A stretch of 64,000 bases of DNA from Candidatus Vallotiella hemipterorum (GTDB taxonomy: Bacteria; Pseudomonadota; Gammaproteobacteria; Burkholderiales; Burkholderiaceae), in assembly GCF_910593725.1 (NCBI RefSeq), contig NZ_OU343031.1:868001-932000 (forward strand). Direction: 5' to 3'. The translations under genes and the position numbers were made by a program. A model generated the notes under the pieces. That model had not been told where the DNA came from. It saw only the letters and a list, made by a program, of their open reading frames with translations, and did not search any database. Shown piece by piece: positions 51,880 to 61,996 of the stretch (its first letter is position 1; every line of letters begins with the position of its first letter).

Positions 51880-53259
51880 TTATTTTCTGTCTAAAAACGA
51901 TGATGCGCTAGCAAAATTATCAAATTTTGTATGCGGTCCTAAAAACGTTAAACGAATAGGTCCGATCGGCCCATTTCGCTGCTTGCCAATAATAATCTCA
52001 GCTATTCCTCTATCAAGACTATCCGGGTTATAGACCTCATCACGATAAATAAATAAGATTACATCTGCATCTTGTTCAATTGCACCAGACTCGCGCAGAT
52101 CAGACATAACCGGCCGCTTATTCGGCCGCTGCTCTAGGCCTCGATTGAGCTGAGAGAGTGCAATGATCGGCACATCTAGTTCTTTAGCCAAGCCTTTAAG
52201 GGAGCGTGAAATCTCAGAGATCTCTGTTGCACGGTTTTCGCCTGATGATGAGCCAGTCATTAGCTGAAGATAATCAACAACAATTAAGCCTAGCTTTCCG
52301 CACTGACGCGCTAGTCTTCGTGCTCGTGAACGTAATTCTATAGGATTAAGCCCTCCGGTTTCATCAATAAAAATCTGCGCTTCGCTCATCTTATGCACTG
52401 CATGCGTAAGCTTGGGCCAATCCTCATCAGTCAGCCGTCCGGTACGCATCCGGTGTTGATCAAGCCGACCAATTGAACCAAGCATCCGCATTACAAGTTG
52501 TGTTCCAGGCATTTCCATCGAAAATACCGCAACTGGCAGACCATACTCTACCGCAACATATTCACCAACATTCATCGAAAATGCGGTTTTGCCCATTGAT
52601 GGCCGTCCCGCAACAATAATTAATTCGCCACCATGCATCCCCGAAGTCATTCGGTCTAAGTCAATAAAGCCGGTTGGTGTACCTGTCACATCGCTTGGAT
52701 TTTCCGCGTGGTATAGAGCATCAATTCTCTCAACCACTTGTGTTAATAGTGGTCCAATTTCGAGAAAGCCTTGTGTGCCACGCCGACCTTCTTCTGAGAT
52801 CGAGAAGATTTTTGCCTCGGCTTGGTCGAGAAGCTGCCGGACCTCTTTGCCCTGTGGATTAAATGCATCACTAGCAATTTCATCAGCAACAGTTACTAGT
52901 TTGCGTAATATAGCTCGATTTCGAACAATCTCGGCATACCGTCTGATATTCGCTGCGCTTGGCGTATTTTGCGCAAGCGCATTTAAATAGGCAAGACCGC
53001 CAATACAATCCGCTTTGCCTGCGATAGAGAGTGACTCAAATACCGTAATTACATCTGCTGGTCGAGACGTGATAATTAGCTTTCCAATGTACTCGTAAAT
53101 AAGTCGGTGATTAAAGCGATAAAAATCCTGATAGTCTAGAACATCCGTAATCCGATCCCATGCAGCATTATCAAGAAGTAAACCGCCAAGCACTGACTGC
53201 TCAGCCTCGATCGAATGGGGAGGAACTTTTAGTGATTCAAGTTGTGGATCGTTATTCAA
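51880..53259 (-). CDS. dnaB: Replicative DNA helicase DnaB
   Basis: Hexameric 5'-3' helicase at the replication fork, loaded by DnaC- or DciA-type factors. 459 residues: N-terminal domain (HSIEAEQSVLGGLLLDNAAW), a linker, and the RecA-like domain with Walker A GRPSMGKTAF and the Walker B DYLQLM. TTG start judged by the N-terminus (NNDPQLESLKVPPHSIEAEQ); no SD seen. It follows rplI downstream of the ribosomal genes, the usual order. Confidence 0.95.
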   Translation of the reverse strand: MNNDPQLESLKVPPHSIEAEQSVLGGLLLDNAAWDRITDVLDYQDFYRFNHRLIYEYIGKLIITSRPADVITVFESLSIAGKADCIGGLAYLNALAQNTPSAANIRRYAEIVRNRAILRKLVTVADEIASDAFNPQGKEVRQLLDQAEAKIFSISEEGRRGTQGFLEIGPLLTQVVERIDALYHAENPSDVTGTPTGFIDLDRMTSGMHGGELIIVAGRPSMGKTAFSMNVGEYVAVEYGLPVAVFSMEMPGTQLVMRMLGSIGRLDQHRMRTGRLTDEDWPKLTHAVHKMSEAQIFIDETGGLNPIELRSRARRLARQCGKLGLIVVDYLQLMTGSSSGENRATEISEISRSLKGLAKELDVPIIALSQLNRGLEQRPNKRPVMSDLRESGAIEQDADVILFIYRDEVYNPDSLDRGIAEIIIGKQRNGPIGPIRLTFLGPHTKFDNFASASSFLDRK

Positions 53260-53324
53260 AGCGTTTTTGAGCGTTTATAGAAACCAATTATCAGTAATTT
53301 CGCTATTCACGCAATGGTATGCAA

Positions 53325-53360
53325 TAAAAAAGCAGGATCTAGGTAACCCTGATCCTGCTT
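53325..53360 (-). terminator. Rho-independent terminator of the rpsF-rpsR-rplI operon
   Basis: A 10-bp perfect stem AAGCAGGATC/GATCCTGCTT with an 11-base loop; on the minus strand it is followed by TTTTTATTGC. It lies 31 bases after the rplI stop and before dnaB. Confidence 0.88.
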
Positions 53361-53390
53361 ATACACGATCACCGAAAGCGCGCGGCAATA

Positions 53391-53843
53391 TTACTCCTGG
53401 GCGCTTAGCACCGATACTGTTATATCTGTGACTACATCAGTATGTAATACTATCTGTAATAGATGATCACCAATAGTTTTTATGGGACCTTTTGATAGCC
53501 GAACCTGCGCCTTCTCGATAGAAAAGCCTTGCCGCTTAAGTTCAGTAGAGATATCTTGATTCGTAACCGAGCCGAACAAACGGCCATCGACGCCTGACTT
53601 TTGCACAACCTGTAGTGTTAGGCTTTTTAACTTATCGCTTTGTTCTTGTGCTGCGATTAGTTTACCAGCCGCTATTTTTTCGAGTTGCGCACGCTTCACC
53701 TCGAACTCAGAAATTGCATCTTTTGTCGCATGACGGGCCTTACGACATGGAATTAAGAAGTTACGTGCATAGCCGTCCTTAACTTTAACAATATCACCTA
53801 GATTGCCAAGTTTGACGATTTTTTCTAACAGAATAATTTGCAT
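53391..53843 (-). CDS. rplI: 50S ribosomal protein L9
   Basis: Binds 23S rRNA near the L1 stalk; the long helix links two domains. 150 residues: [30 protein letters not shown] and a C-terminal domain ([10 protein letters not shown]). ATG start. The only ribosome-binding candidate is a G8 run ending three bases before the ATG (A6 G8 TAA ATG). Confidence 0.97.
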   Translation of the reverse strand: MQIILLEKIVKLGNLGDIVKVKDGYARNFLIPCRKARHATKDAISEFEVKRAQLEKIAAGKLIAAQEQSDKLKSLTLQVVQKSGVDGRLFGSVTNQDISTELKRQGFSIEKAQVRLSKGPIKTIGDHLLQIVLHTDVVTDITVSVLSAQE

Positions 53844-53846
53844 TTA

Positions 53847-53860
53847 CCCCCCCCTTTTTT
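53847..53860 (-). promoter_or_regulatory. Poly-G ribosome-binding region of rplI
   Basis: On the coding strand AAAAAAGGGGGGGG sits three bases upstream of the rplI ATG. Slippage in the G8 tract would change the Shine-Dalgarno spacing and strength. It may be only a mutational by-product. Confidence 0.6.
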
Positions 53861-53871
53861 AGGACACTGGA

Positions 53872-54147
53872 TTAGGCCTTATGCAGATCTGTATACGGCA
53901 TTAGCGCAAGAAAGCGTGCTCGCTTGATTGCCGTATTAAGCTGTCGCTGGTAGTGGGCTTTTGTACCAGTGAGCCGAGCTGGTGTGATTTTACCATTTTC
54001 GCTCACAAAATCTTTTAACGTCTCTATATCTTTATAATCGATATATTTAACGCTAGCGGCAGTAAAGCGGCAGAACTTTTTACGCTTGAAAAGCGGATTT
54101 TGTTGTTGGCGACGTTTATCGAATTTTTTACTAGTAGGACGAGCCAT
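53872..54147 (-). CDS. rpsR: 30S ribosomal protein S18
   Basis: Binds the 16S rRNA platform with S6. 91 residues with [37 protein letters not shown] and the [22 protein letters not shown] block. No SD is obvious. The priB remnant lies directly upstream. Confidence 0.97.
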   Translation of the reverse strand: MARPTSKKFDKRRQQQNPLFKRKKFCRFTAASVKYIDYKDIETLKDFVSENGKITPARLTGTKAHYQRQLNTAIKRARFLALMPYTDLHKA

Positions 54148-54150
54148 AAT

Positions 54151-54247
54151 TAGTCTTTTTTATATCTAATAATGCTATAATATAGAATGATGCTATTTTT
54201 TTATTATAGTGTTTTAGTGCCAAAAAACCTTCAATACATATATGCTA
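54151..54247 (-). pseudogene. priB: Remnant of primosomal protein PriB
   Basis: In relatives priB sits between rpsF and rpsR. Here no intact frame exists, but the minus strand reads ICIEGFLALKHYNKKIAS followed by [11 protein letters not shown], resembling the PriB C-terminus (..GFLAQKxRxSKxLVFHVTALDxI). Stops precede this segment, and only about 250 bases remain between rpsF and rpsR, less than a full priB plus leaders. Loss of PriB would affect replication restart unless a PriC/other route exists. Confidence 0.65.
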
Positions 54248-54400
54248 TGTAATTTTGCTGCTGATTTCACTGGGTTAGCTGGAAACTAACGCGCTAAAAT
54301 TTGTAGCCTGATACAGCTACCTAAATCAGATGCAAGCTATAGTACCCAACTGACATCTAAATGCTATACGGTTTAATATATACGTAATAGCCTTGAATAT

Positions 54401-54778
54401 TTATGTCTGACCTTCTGGGGCTTGTTGCTGAACGGCTGCTTTTTTTGCATCTTCTCGCTGTACTTCTTTCATCATTGGTGATGGATTAGTCTCGGCTTTT
54501 TTCATCTTAACAATAAGATAGCGCAAAACTGCGTCATTAAATTTAAAAGCCTGCTCTAACTCGTTTAGCGTAACCTTATCACATTCAATATTTATACAAG
54601 CGTAGTGTGCTTTTGCGAGTTTTTCGATCATGTATGCCAACTGGCGGCGACCCCAATCCTCGACACGGTGAATATAATTACCACGACTAATAATCATTGA
54701 TTTATACTTTTCAATCATTGCAGACACTTGCTTGCTTTGATCGGGATGTACTATAAATGTAATTTCATAGTGACGCAT
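54401..54778 (-). CDS. rpsF: 30S ribosomal protein S6
   Basis: Ribosomal protein that pairs with S18. 125 residues from the ATG ([15 protein letters not shown]), with AGGAG at 5-base spacing; the frame is open two codons upstream to a GTG. The RNA-binding core ([20 protein letters not shown]) and the C-terminal tail (ADKAAVQQQ-like, QQQAPEGQT) are normal. Confidence 0.97.
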   Translation of the reverse strand: MRHYEITFIVHPDQSKQVSAMIEKYKSMIISRGNYIHRVEDWGRRQLAYMIEKLAKAHYACINIECDKVTLNELEQAFKFNDAVLRYLIVKMKKAETNPSPMMKEVQREDAKKAAVQQQAPEGQT

Positions 54779-55354
54779 GGACACTCCTTATGGATAATAA
54801 GCCACTCGCGCGTCAAATCGATATAGCAAGGGATAAGATATATATTATACCTTTATTGCTTAAGTATGGGCAACTAGCTTGTATATTTTTACCGGGCCTT
54901 TAATTCGTTGTGGTTATTTAACTGCATTTATGATAAATGTAAATCTCTATTTAGATACTGGGCTCAATAAACAATCTAGGGTATAGCTAAAATAGTTAAA
55001 TAACCCATTGGTCCGTGACATTGGCTCTAAATATTTTAACTAGCCCCGAATTTCCAAGGCTTGCTAACAGCTTATATCCACTCAGCTAGACGGCGTAATC
55101 GTAACGTGTTTAGTTAATAATTTCCATGCTCATTTAATGAATATTAATTAATAACATTAAGTCTCTATTAAAATTCAGGCATTTAACGCTTGACCTTCAA
55201 ATATTTATTCAATGAATTTAAGTTAAATTATTTATTTAGATAAAATTTAGGATATAATAACCATTATCCAGTAGTTTACTGTAAAAAAGTGACTCTATTA
55301 CATTATATAATACCCTAATTTAAGGTATGTTCCGGTCGAATAGGATATACAAAA
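54779..55354. other. Spacer upstream of rpsF
   Basis: No gene recognised; AT-rich. It carries the likely rpsF promoter and a 13-base repeat of the ansA 3' end (55332-55344). Confidence 0.6.
54844..54873 (-). promoter_or_regulatory. Sigma-70-type promoter of the rpsF operon
   Basis: TTGCCC (54873-54868), an 18-base spacer, and perfect TATAAT (54849-54844) on the minus strand. Transcription would start about 60 bases before the rpsF ATG. Confidence 0.6.
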
Positions 55355-56383
55355 TTAGTACCGGTCGAATAGGCTTTGTAGTACTATAGGCTCGCTCCAG
55401 CCATGAGCGAGCGAGAGCATTAATAATATACGTGCCTTATACGGATTTAGCGTTCCGGCGCTAACTAAGCCCAGAATATCATCGGGCGCAGCAGCGTTAT
55501 GCATTACATGACCTGAGCCAACACGCGATGAGCGAACTACCGAAACGCTTTGCGTCCGCGCATGAACTAGTGCTTTCTGCAACGTTGCATGAATAGAGCC
55601 ATTTCCAGTTCCAGCAACGACGATGCCATGAGTTCCTGCGTTAACTAGTGCGTCAACAATTATACCCTCGACGCCTGCGTGACTAACAACGATCTGAACT
55701 ACGGGTAATAGATTTTGCGTATTGATAACATTTAGCCTAAATACCGATTTAATTGTATGCGTGCGTGTCACGCGTCGTTGAAATTCAACTCGTTTATCGT
55801 GAACCCACCCCAGTACACCACTTTCCGGCGACGCGAATGCATCGATTGCGTAGGTGCTTACTTTTGTGATATCACGGGCACCATGAATACGATTTGCAAA
55901 GGCTACTAGAACGCCACGCGCTGCAGCATCTGGGTATGCGGCCAGCGTTACTGCATTAAAAAGATTTAGAGCCCCGTCAGCAGACAATGCGGTAAATGGC
56001 CGCATAGCTGCAGTTAGTACAACCGGTTTTTCACTTGACACAGTCAAGTGCAGCCAATATGCAGTCTCCTCAAGAGTATCGGTGCCATGCATAATCACAA
56101 GTCCATCTATGTCATCCTGCGCGAGCAAGATATTAACGCGATGTGTTAATGCAATCCATAGTGCGTTGTCTAGATCCTTACTGTCGATGCTCGCAACTTG
56201 CTCAGCACGAATCGCCGCAACGCTGTCTAACTCGGGTACAGCGGACAGCAGCCGATCTACACCGATTACGCCAGCCGTATAGCCGATAGTCTGTGCCGCG
56301 ACTAGAGCTTCTCCTGCAATTGTTCCACCAGTAGCCAGTATCGCTACTGTGGGCCGTCTCTGACGTAATACGCTCTCGCTCAT
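55355..56383 (-). CDS. L-asparaginase
   Basis: Type I/II asparaginase fold that hydrolyses asparagine to aspartate and ammonia. 342 residues. Nucleophile T18 in LATGGTIAG and the second-site T101/D102 in [10 protein letters not shown]; the [12 protein letters not shown] block follows. No signal peptide is visible, so it is probably cytoplasmic. The start overlaps the ybiT stop by 4 bases, so translation is coupled. Glutaminase activity cannot be excluded. Confidence 0.9.
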   Translation of the reverse strand: MSESVLRQRRPTVAILATGGTIAGEALVAAQTIGYTAGVIGVDRLLSAVPELDSVAAIRAEQVASIDSKDLDNALWIALTHRVNILLAQDDIDGLVIMHGTDTLEETAYWLHLTVSSEKPVVLTAAMRPFTALSADGALNLFNAVTLAAYPDAAARGVLVAFANRIHGARDITKVSTYAIDAFASPESGVLGWVHDKRVEFQRRVTRTHTIKSVFRLNVINTQNLLPVVQIVVSHAGVEGIIVDALVNAGTHGIVVAGTGNGSIHATLQKALVHARTQSVSVVRSSRVGSGHVMHNAAAPDDILGLVSAGTLNPYKARILLMLSLAHGWSEPIVLQSLFDRY

Positions 56384-57972
56384 TCAAGTCCCTGGCTAGC
56401 AAGAAATTCATCATAGCGACCCTGAAAATCTATAATCGCGCTATCAGTTCGAACCTCTATAATTCGATTCGCTAGACCATTGACGAATTCACGATCGTGC
56501 GATACGAAGATTACCGTGCCCTCGTATTTCTCGAGTGCAATCTGTAGCGACTCAATCGACTCCATATCCATGTGGTTTGTCGGCTCGTCCATCAGTAATA
56601 TGTTATGCTGACAAAGCATCAGCTTGCCCCATAGCAGGCGACCTTTCTCGCCTCCAGAGAGCACCTTGACGGACTTTTTAACGTCGTCGCCAGAAAATAG
56701 TAAACGACCGAGTGTGCCTCGAACCATAGTTTCGTCGTTACTCCCTTGCCGGAACTTGTCGATCCACTCAATTAACGTTATGTCGTCCGGAAAATCCTCA
56801 GATGTATCCTGCGGTATATAACCGACATTCGCATTCTCTGCTAACTGTATATGCCCGTAATCCAACGGCAAGTTTCCGAATAACGCGCGTAGTAACGTAG
56901 TCTTTCCAGCACCGTTCTCACCAACGATGGCAATCTTCTCACCCGGCTGTATGGATAAGCTCAGGTTCCGAAAGATTATGCGATCATATTTCTTTGTAAT
57001 TTGCTTTGCGAGCACTGCGATATTATATAATTTCTTATCGCACTTAAAACGAACAAATGGGTTTTGTCGCGATGATGGCTTAAATTCTTCAAGCTTAATT
57101 TTATCAATTTGCCTAAGCCGACTCGTCGCTTGTCGAGCTTTAGACTTATTTGCGGAGAAGCGTCGTACGAAGTCTTGAAGATCCGAAATTCGCTCTTTAG
57201 CTTTTACATTTGCGACAGCTTGCTGCTCTCGAGCCTGAGCCGAAGCGAGCATATAATCATCGTAATTACCTGGGTAAATTTTTAGAGTGCCATAGTCCAT
57301 ATCTGCTATATGCGTGCAGACTTGGTTTAAGAAGTGACGATCATGCGAGATAATAATCATGGTCGAATCTCGCTCATTCAAAATGTTTTCGAGCCAGCGG
57401 ATCGAATTAATATCTAAATTATTTGTCGGCTCATCTAACAATAGCAAGTCTGGATCGGAGAATAGGGCCTGCGCTAGAAGTACACGCAGTTTCCATCCAG
57501 GCGCAATATTATGCATTGGTCCATTATGATCCTCGATCGCCACACCGATGCCGAGCAATAACTCACCTGCACGCGCCTCGGCAGTATAGCCGCCATACTC
57601 TGCAAACTTCGCTTCTAACTCTGCTGCTCGCATATAGTCATCATCACTTGCTTTCGGGTTCGAGTAGATTGAATCTCGCTCGTTTATCGCTTGCCACATC
57701 TCAGTGTGGCCAATCATTACGACGTCAAGCACGCGCATTTCCTCGTACGCGAACTGATCCTGGCGTAGCTTGCCTAGACGCATATGCGGCTTAAGTGAGA
57801 CAGTACCAGAACTAGGCTCTAGATCGCCACCAAGGATCTTGATGAATGTCGATTTTCCGCAGCCGTTTGCACCAATTAACCCGTAACGTTTACATTCACC
57901 AAACTTAACAGAAATATTTTCGAATAAGGGCTTAGACCCAAATTGCATCGTAATGTTTGCAGTAGACAGCAC
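56380..57972 (-). CDS. ybiT: ABC-F family ATPase YbiT
   Basis: Duplicated ABC ATPase without membrane domains; ABC-F proteins act on the ribosome. 530 residues, close to E. coli YbiT. Walker [10 protein letters not shown] at 34-42, a degenerate first signature ([15 protein letters not shown]) typical of YbiT, Walker [10 protein letters not shown], the interdomain linker with [20 protein letters not shown], second Walker [10 protein letters not shown] and signature [16 protein letters not shown] start behind AGGAC. It is followed by the asparaginase gene. Confidence 0.93.
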   Translation of the reverse strand: MLSTANITMQFGSKPLFENISVKFGECKRYGLIGANGCGKSTFIKILGGDLEPSSGTVSLKPHMRLGKLRQDQFAYEEMRVLDVVMIGHTEMWQAINERDSIYSNPKASDDDYMRAAELEAKFAEYGGYTAEARAGELLLGIGVAIEDHNGPMHNIAPGWKLRVLLAQALFSDPDLLLLDEPTNNLDINSIRWLENILNERDSTMIIISHDRHFLNQVCTHIADMDYGTLKIYPGNYDDYMLASAQAREQQAVANVKAKERISDLQDFVRRFSANKSKARQATSRLRQIDKIKLEEFKPSSRQNPFVRFKCDKKLYNIAVLAKQITKKYDRIIFRNLSLSIQPGEKIAIVGENGAGKTTLLRALFGNLPLDYGHIQLAENANVGYIPQDTSEDFPDDITLIEWIDKFRQGSNDETMVRGTLGRLLFSGDDVKKSVKVLSGGEKGRLLWGKLMLCQHNILLMDEPTNHMDMESIESLQIALEKYEGTVIFVSHDREFVNGLANRIIEVRTDSAIIDFQGRYDEFLASQGLE

Positions 57973-58852
57973 AGGGACGTCCTCAGGGCAGAATGCGGGA
58001 AAATGCTATGATTTTATCATCTCATCGTATACGGCTAAGCCGGAAATATATTAAAGAATAGCTAGATCGACGAAAATGCTTCACACACATCAATGATTAA
58101 CAGCATATGATTCAGTTTCCCTTTCAGATTACGGGTTATTGTTACGCATGTTACAGACTATAGGTCTTTATAGGATATAAGTGAATCACCGATATTTAGA
58201 ATAATACACGGCAATATTTAGCCTGTATTTTTATTAGATGCTATTAACACTTTATACGAAATCGCACGCTAGTTGCATTACTCATAATGACAGCGGCTAA
58301 TAGGGTGCCGGAGAACAGACAAAACATTTTCAATAGCATTACATCTTAAGATTTAAGTGCGCAACTAAATTCGAAGCATAGCCTTAGATCAAGTAGCTCA
58401 GCTATATCTAGATTTAGCAACGTTTCTAGGCTTGCAATGATCTCTAGAAGAGTTGAGTGCTATGCGCTATTGATTAGCATTAGGCAAAGAACTAAAATTA
58501 AAAACTGCTAGCATGCTTAATAGGGTATCACCAGAAGCTGGTGATAATACATGTCTACGCACTGCTACATATAGTGCAGAAGGATATGGCGCTAATATCT
58601 CCAGTCATGGTACGATCAAAGATAAACTACTATAACTATTTCTAAGGATTATCAGGGCGGTATCGAAAGTTGCCATCTACCCGACTCTCTAACCTAGAAG
58701 TACCACAGAATAATAGTCTGATGCAGACTATTGGACTAGGTATTATGTGTTCTCAAGCTCATTTAAATAATGCTTATACCTCTATCTCCCTGGCCTGCGA
58801 AAACTATAGGCGACATGCGCTCCACTGACTATCTCTGGCATGCCGTTTTATC
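57973..58852. other. Spacer between ybiT and the metC remnant
   Basis: No gene recognised. A 9-bp hairpin TATCACCAG/CTGGTGATA with a 3-base loop sits at 58526-58546. The ybiT leader is at the left end. Confidence 0.65.
58526..58546. repeat. 9-bp hairpin downstream of the metC pseudogene
   Basis: TATCACCAG and CTGGTGATA pair across AAG. It lies about 300 bases past the metC remnant stop on the minus strand and may be its old terminator; no U-tract is left. Confidence 0.7.
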
Positions 58853-59803
58853 TCAAATAAATAGGCCGCGCTTGATGTCGGTTCGTAGATCAGCCTTCCT
58901 CTCTAGGCTGATATAGAAACGAATATAGACACCATGATTCATCTATGTATCAACAGTACGTATAGCAAATATTATATAGCATCGCTATGCTGCTATGCTC
59001 CCGCCCCAGCTCCAGCTCCAACCGAGTAAGAATAGTTCAAGCCTACTCGACAAATTATAGCGAGAGCGAGGGTCGAATACCACTGAAAACAGCCCTCCTG
59101 CACTCGTAAAATCGCGCTTCTAGTATGCGTGGCCCGCGGACAGTCATTGAATTGCTGGATGCAAAAACTAAAGAAACTTCTAGACAGCATTTCAGCCAAG
59201 AGGCGAGCGACAACGCAGTATGTGCGTGTGCGCGGTAGCGCGCTTCTATTGAAGGTAACCCGAGCAGCATAGGCGAGCAATCATTAACTGATACATCAAG
59301 TCCGAGGCGGATTCTCGCTTTCTTTAGCGCCAGGTACAAGTCATGATCTAACATGATTGTCGCGCCTATCAGAATGTTGCTGCTACCAGACTGATACTTA
59401 GTAACGCTTATACTAAAACATCAACGCTATATTTAAAAGACTTAAACACGAGCCCGGCGGAATAGGTATGATCGATCCGCGGTCACGATGCCGTGCTTAC
59501 GCGCGATAGCTGTAATGGGGGTATATCTAGCTCCTCTATCGTTATAGATCTAGGCGCCTCTAGCTAGATTAGATTAGTATTTTGCCTTATCAATGCTGTA
59601 TACCGGACCCCAACCATTAGATGATAACAGCAGACCGAGATCTCGAAATTCTGTGCGATACAGTCGGTATGCTCGCGATTAGGCGAATATATATTGTCCG
59701 GGACCAGTACATCAGCGCCTATTTTCACAAATGCGAAATAGACATTCGAGATCAAAGATAGTCCGGAGGGTTTCAATAATGCGTAACGTCCCTCTTCAAT
59801 TAT
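58853..59803 (-). pseudogene. metC: Cystathionine beta-lyase pseudogene
   Basis: A PLP-dependent Cys/Met-metabolism enzyme is readable along nearly 950 bases but is broken by stops and frameshifts. In order: EEGRYALLKPSGL, SNVYFAFVKIGADVLVPDN, NTNLI*LEAPRSIT (Trp codon TGG changed to TAG), TYSAGLVFKSFK, then after a frameshift TKYQSGSSNILIGATIM (the PLP-lysine region), another shift into RDFTSAGGLFSVVF, then LFLLGWSWSWGGS (six-base CCAGCT-type duplication) and GVYIRFYISLERKADLRTD to a TGA. The N-terminus is not recognised. The enzyme would have made homocysteine from cystathionine; its loss implies supply from outside or another route. Confidence 0.88.
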
Positions 59804-60507
59804 TGCAGTACGCTGCTACAGGGCTCTACCGACGTCGAGAATGGTTACAACCAGGCCGCACATCCTCAGCGGGATGAAGCAACTAGGTCTATAGGTTGCG
59901 TGGTGCTCTTATAGGCATGCCCAATAAATCTCCTATTATTGTTTAAACATCTTTTCTTATTAGACTAACAATGTTAAGTTTAGATAACTCTATCTATGTA
60001 TTTTAACAGTTCTAATAATAGCCCTATAAAACCTAAGAAAGTGAATCACATAATTCTATATTGTATAGATATAACTTAAACGATTGGTTACTTAAGATAT
60101 AAAAATATAAGTAATAGATTTTGCTGTATATGCAATATTAATCCCTAGTCATATATCAATTAAAATCTGGTTTTATAGTGAGGTAGAGCATTTAGTTTTT
60201 ATATATCTTTCTAGGAATTACACTTGAAGTTTTTAAATATTACTCGGGGTTGCCTGTATCGTTTAAATAGATTCGATATTTTTAATACCAATAATTTATA
60301 CTGCTACCGACGTTACGGGTGTTATTTTATTTAGATAATGTAATTCTATTACATGAATTTTATGCAATCTAGCTATAATTGAACTTTAAATATTAAGCAT
60401 CTGCCCGGTTTAAAACTAACACATAGCAGCCCTAATTAAGGACCTTACGGAGCTGAGGTACACGACTAAATTTTAGTAGCCATATCATTTCGGCGGCCAA
60501 GTCTGCT

Positions 60508-60531
60508 ACAGACTCATTGTGAAGAGTCTGT
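60508..60531. repeat. 8-bp hairpin
   Basis: ACAGACTC and GAGTCTGT pair across an 8-base loop; TTC follows on the plus strand. Possibly an old terminator of a lost gene. Confidence 0.65.
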
Positions 60532-61876
60532 TTCAAGAAAAATTAACAAATTAGATCTTTAACTTTTAAGATTAAAGATTCTGCCTAAGAACGGGTGGCA
60601 CTTAAGCTCTCTATATAGAAAAAGTATTCTATTTACACTCTCGGATTCTAGATTTATAAAATCTATAGGCCTTGTAGCGTTTTTACGTCTTCCTGGACAA
60701 GGATATATCAACTATTGATTTATTGATAAGCACCCTTAATATCTTGCTGACTTTTAAGTATGCGCTAGAGAGTCACTTGGAAATCGCCATAATCCCCCCC
60801 ATTCCCCGCTAACGGCTACTAGCTATTGAATTTAAGCACGCTGCCCATTAAGATAGTAGATAGTGAAATAAGCTAATTAGGAACTAGGTAATATCTTTAG
60901 CTGCGCTTTCACTCTCCCAAAGAGCTAACAATAAATATACAGCATATTATCAAGTATAGGTGTATGTATCGCCGTACATTATAAATGCTTCATTTTTTAT
61001 ATTCTTAATCCTTAATTTACTTAAGCAGTTCTCGAACGGAATATTACGATAGCACTTTAAAGTGCGAAATAAATGCCTAAATATAGGCTACTTCTATAAG
61101 TGATATAATTTGGTAGACACCCCGGGTACTCTATATATTCATACACGTATATTGAGCTGTCTTATAAGTTGCTTTAAAAAGATATGAGTAGCCCTATAGT
61201 ATCACTACTTTACGTGCATTGCCCCTAAGCAACTAGATATAGAACATATAACACTGTAGTTATACCCGGCATATCTTTTTAAGTACACATAATATTTTAT
61301 GTAAGTTTAATATGGCTACCTATACCCATACCAGTATCTAACCTAGTTATAGCGAACAGCTTAGAGCTTTCTCCTATTTCATCTTGTGCACTTTTCTTGC
61401 AGCCCACGACGAGAATCTTGTTATTTTTAGAGACTCTTAACTAATTGTTTAATGCTATTCTATATAAACTCATACGTACCAAGGATTTATCATCTTTCTT
61501 AAGGGACTAAGTAATACACTTTTAAATAGGCTCTTCAGGTAGGCGTATAAAGCGCGGTAGTATCTTGGTTTAGTCGAATTCTAAAATGCTTGCCTGACGG
61601 CACCCGTGTAGTATAGTTAAGGCAAGATTACTATAAATAAAAAAGAATAGCTAAACTTACTCTACACCGCTAAATTTTCTAGCGACAGATCCGAATCTGA
61701 TATAAAATTAACTAAAATAGTTTGCAATTTCTTGCCTCTCAAAATAAAGTCATTAAGTATTAGTCGTTGAGCTATATCTATTACAGAAGTTACGCCGCAT
61801 AGTAGACCGGCTTAACTTTAAGGCCCTCTGTGCTATCTATATTGATTAAATTAGACTAGTCTCTAAGTTAGATCCA

Positions 61877-61894
61877 ATGTATTTATAAATACAT
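61877..61894. repeat. 18-bp perfect palindrome
   Basis: ATGTATTTA is followed directly by its reverse complement, about 100 bases downstream of the pgeF stop on the minus strand. AT-only apart from two G/C pairs. Confidence 0.7.
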
Positions 61895-61996
61895 AATAAA
61901 TATTGCTGGTTAAGCTAAACACACAAGTAATTATTGTAATTAAATCATGCTACGCAGCACTATTTTTAATCGATATCGATGTGCATGCATATAGGG

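Larger units (their letters stand above)
59804..61996. other. 2.2-kb gene-free region between metC remnant and pgeF
   Basis: No gene recognised; very AT-rich from about 59940. In Burkholderia the pha (PHB) genes and rimO lie near here; I could not identify their remains. Visible structure: hairpin ACAGACTC/GAGTCTGT (60508-60531), a C7 run (60794-60800) and an 18-bp palindrome (61877-61894). Confidence 0.65.

Noticed and set aside
58993-59280. 95-codon ORF ending in a Gly-Ala repeat
   Set aside because: Out-of-frame reading of the metC pseudogene; the Gly-Ala repeat comes from the duplicated CCAGCT unit.
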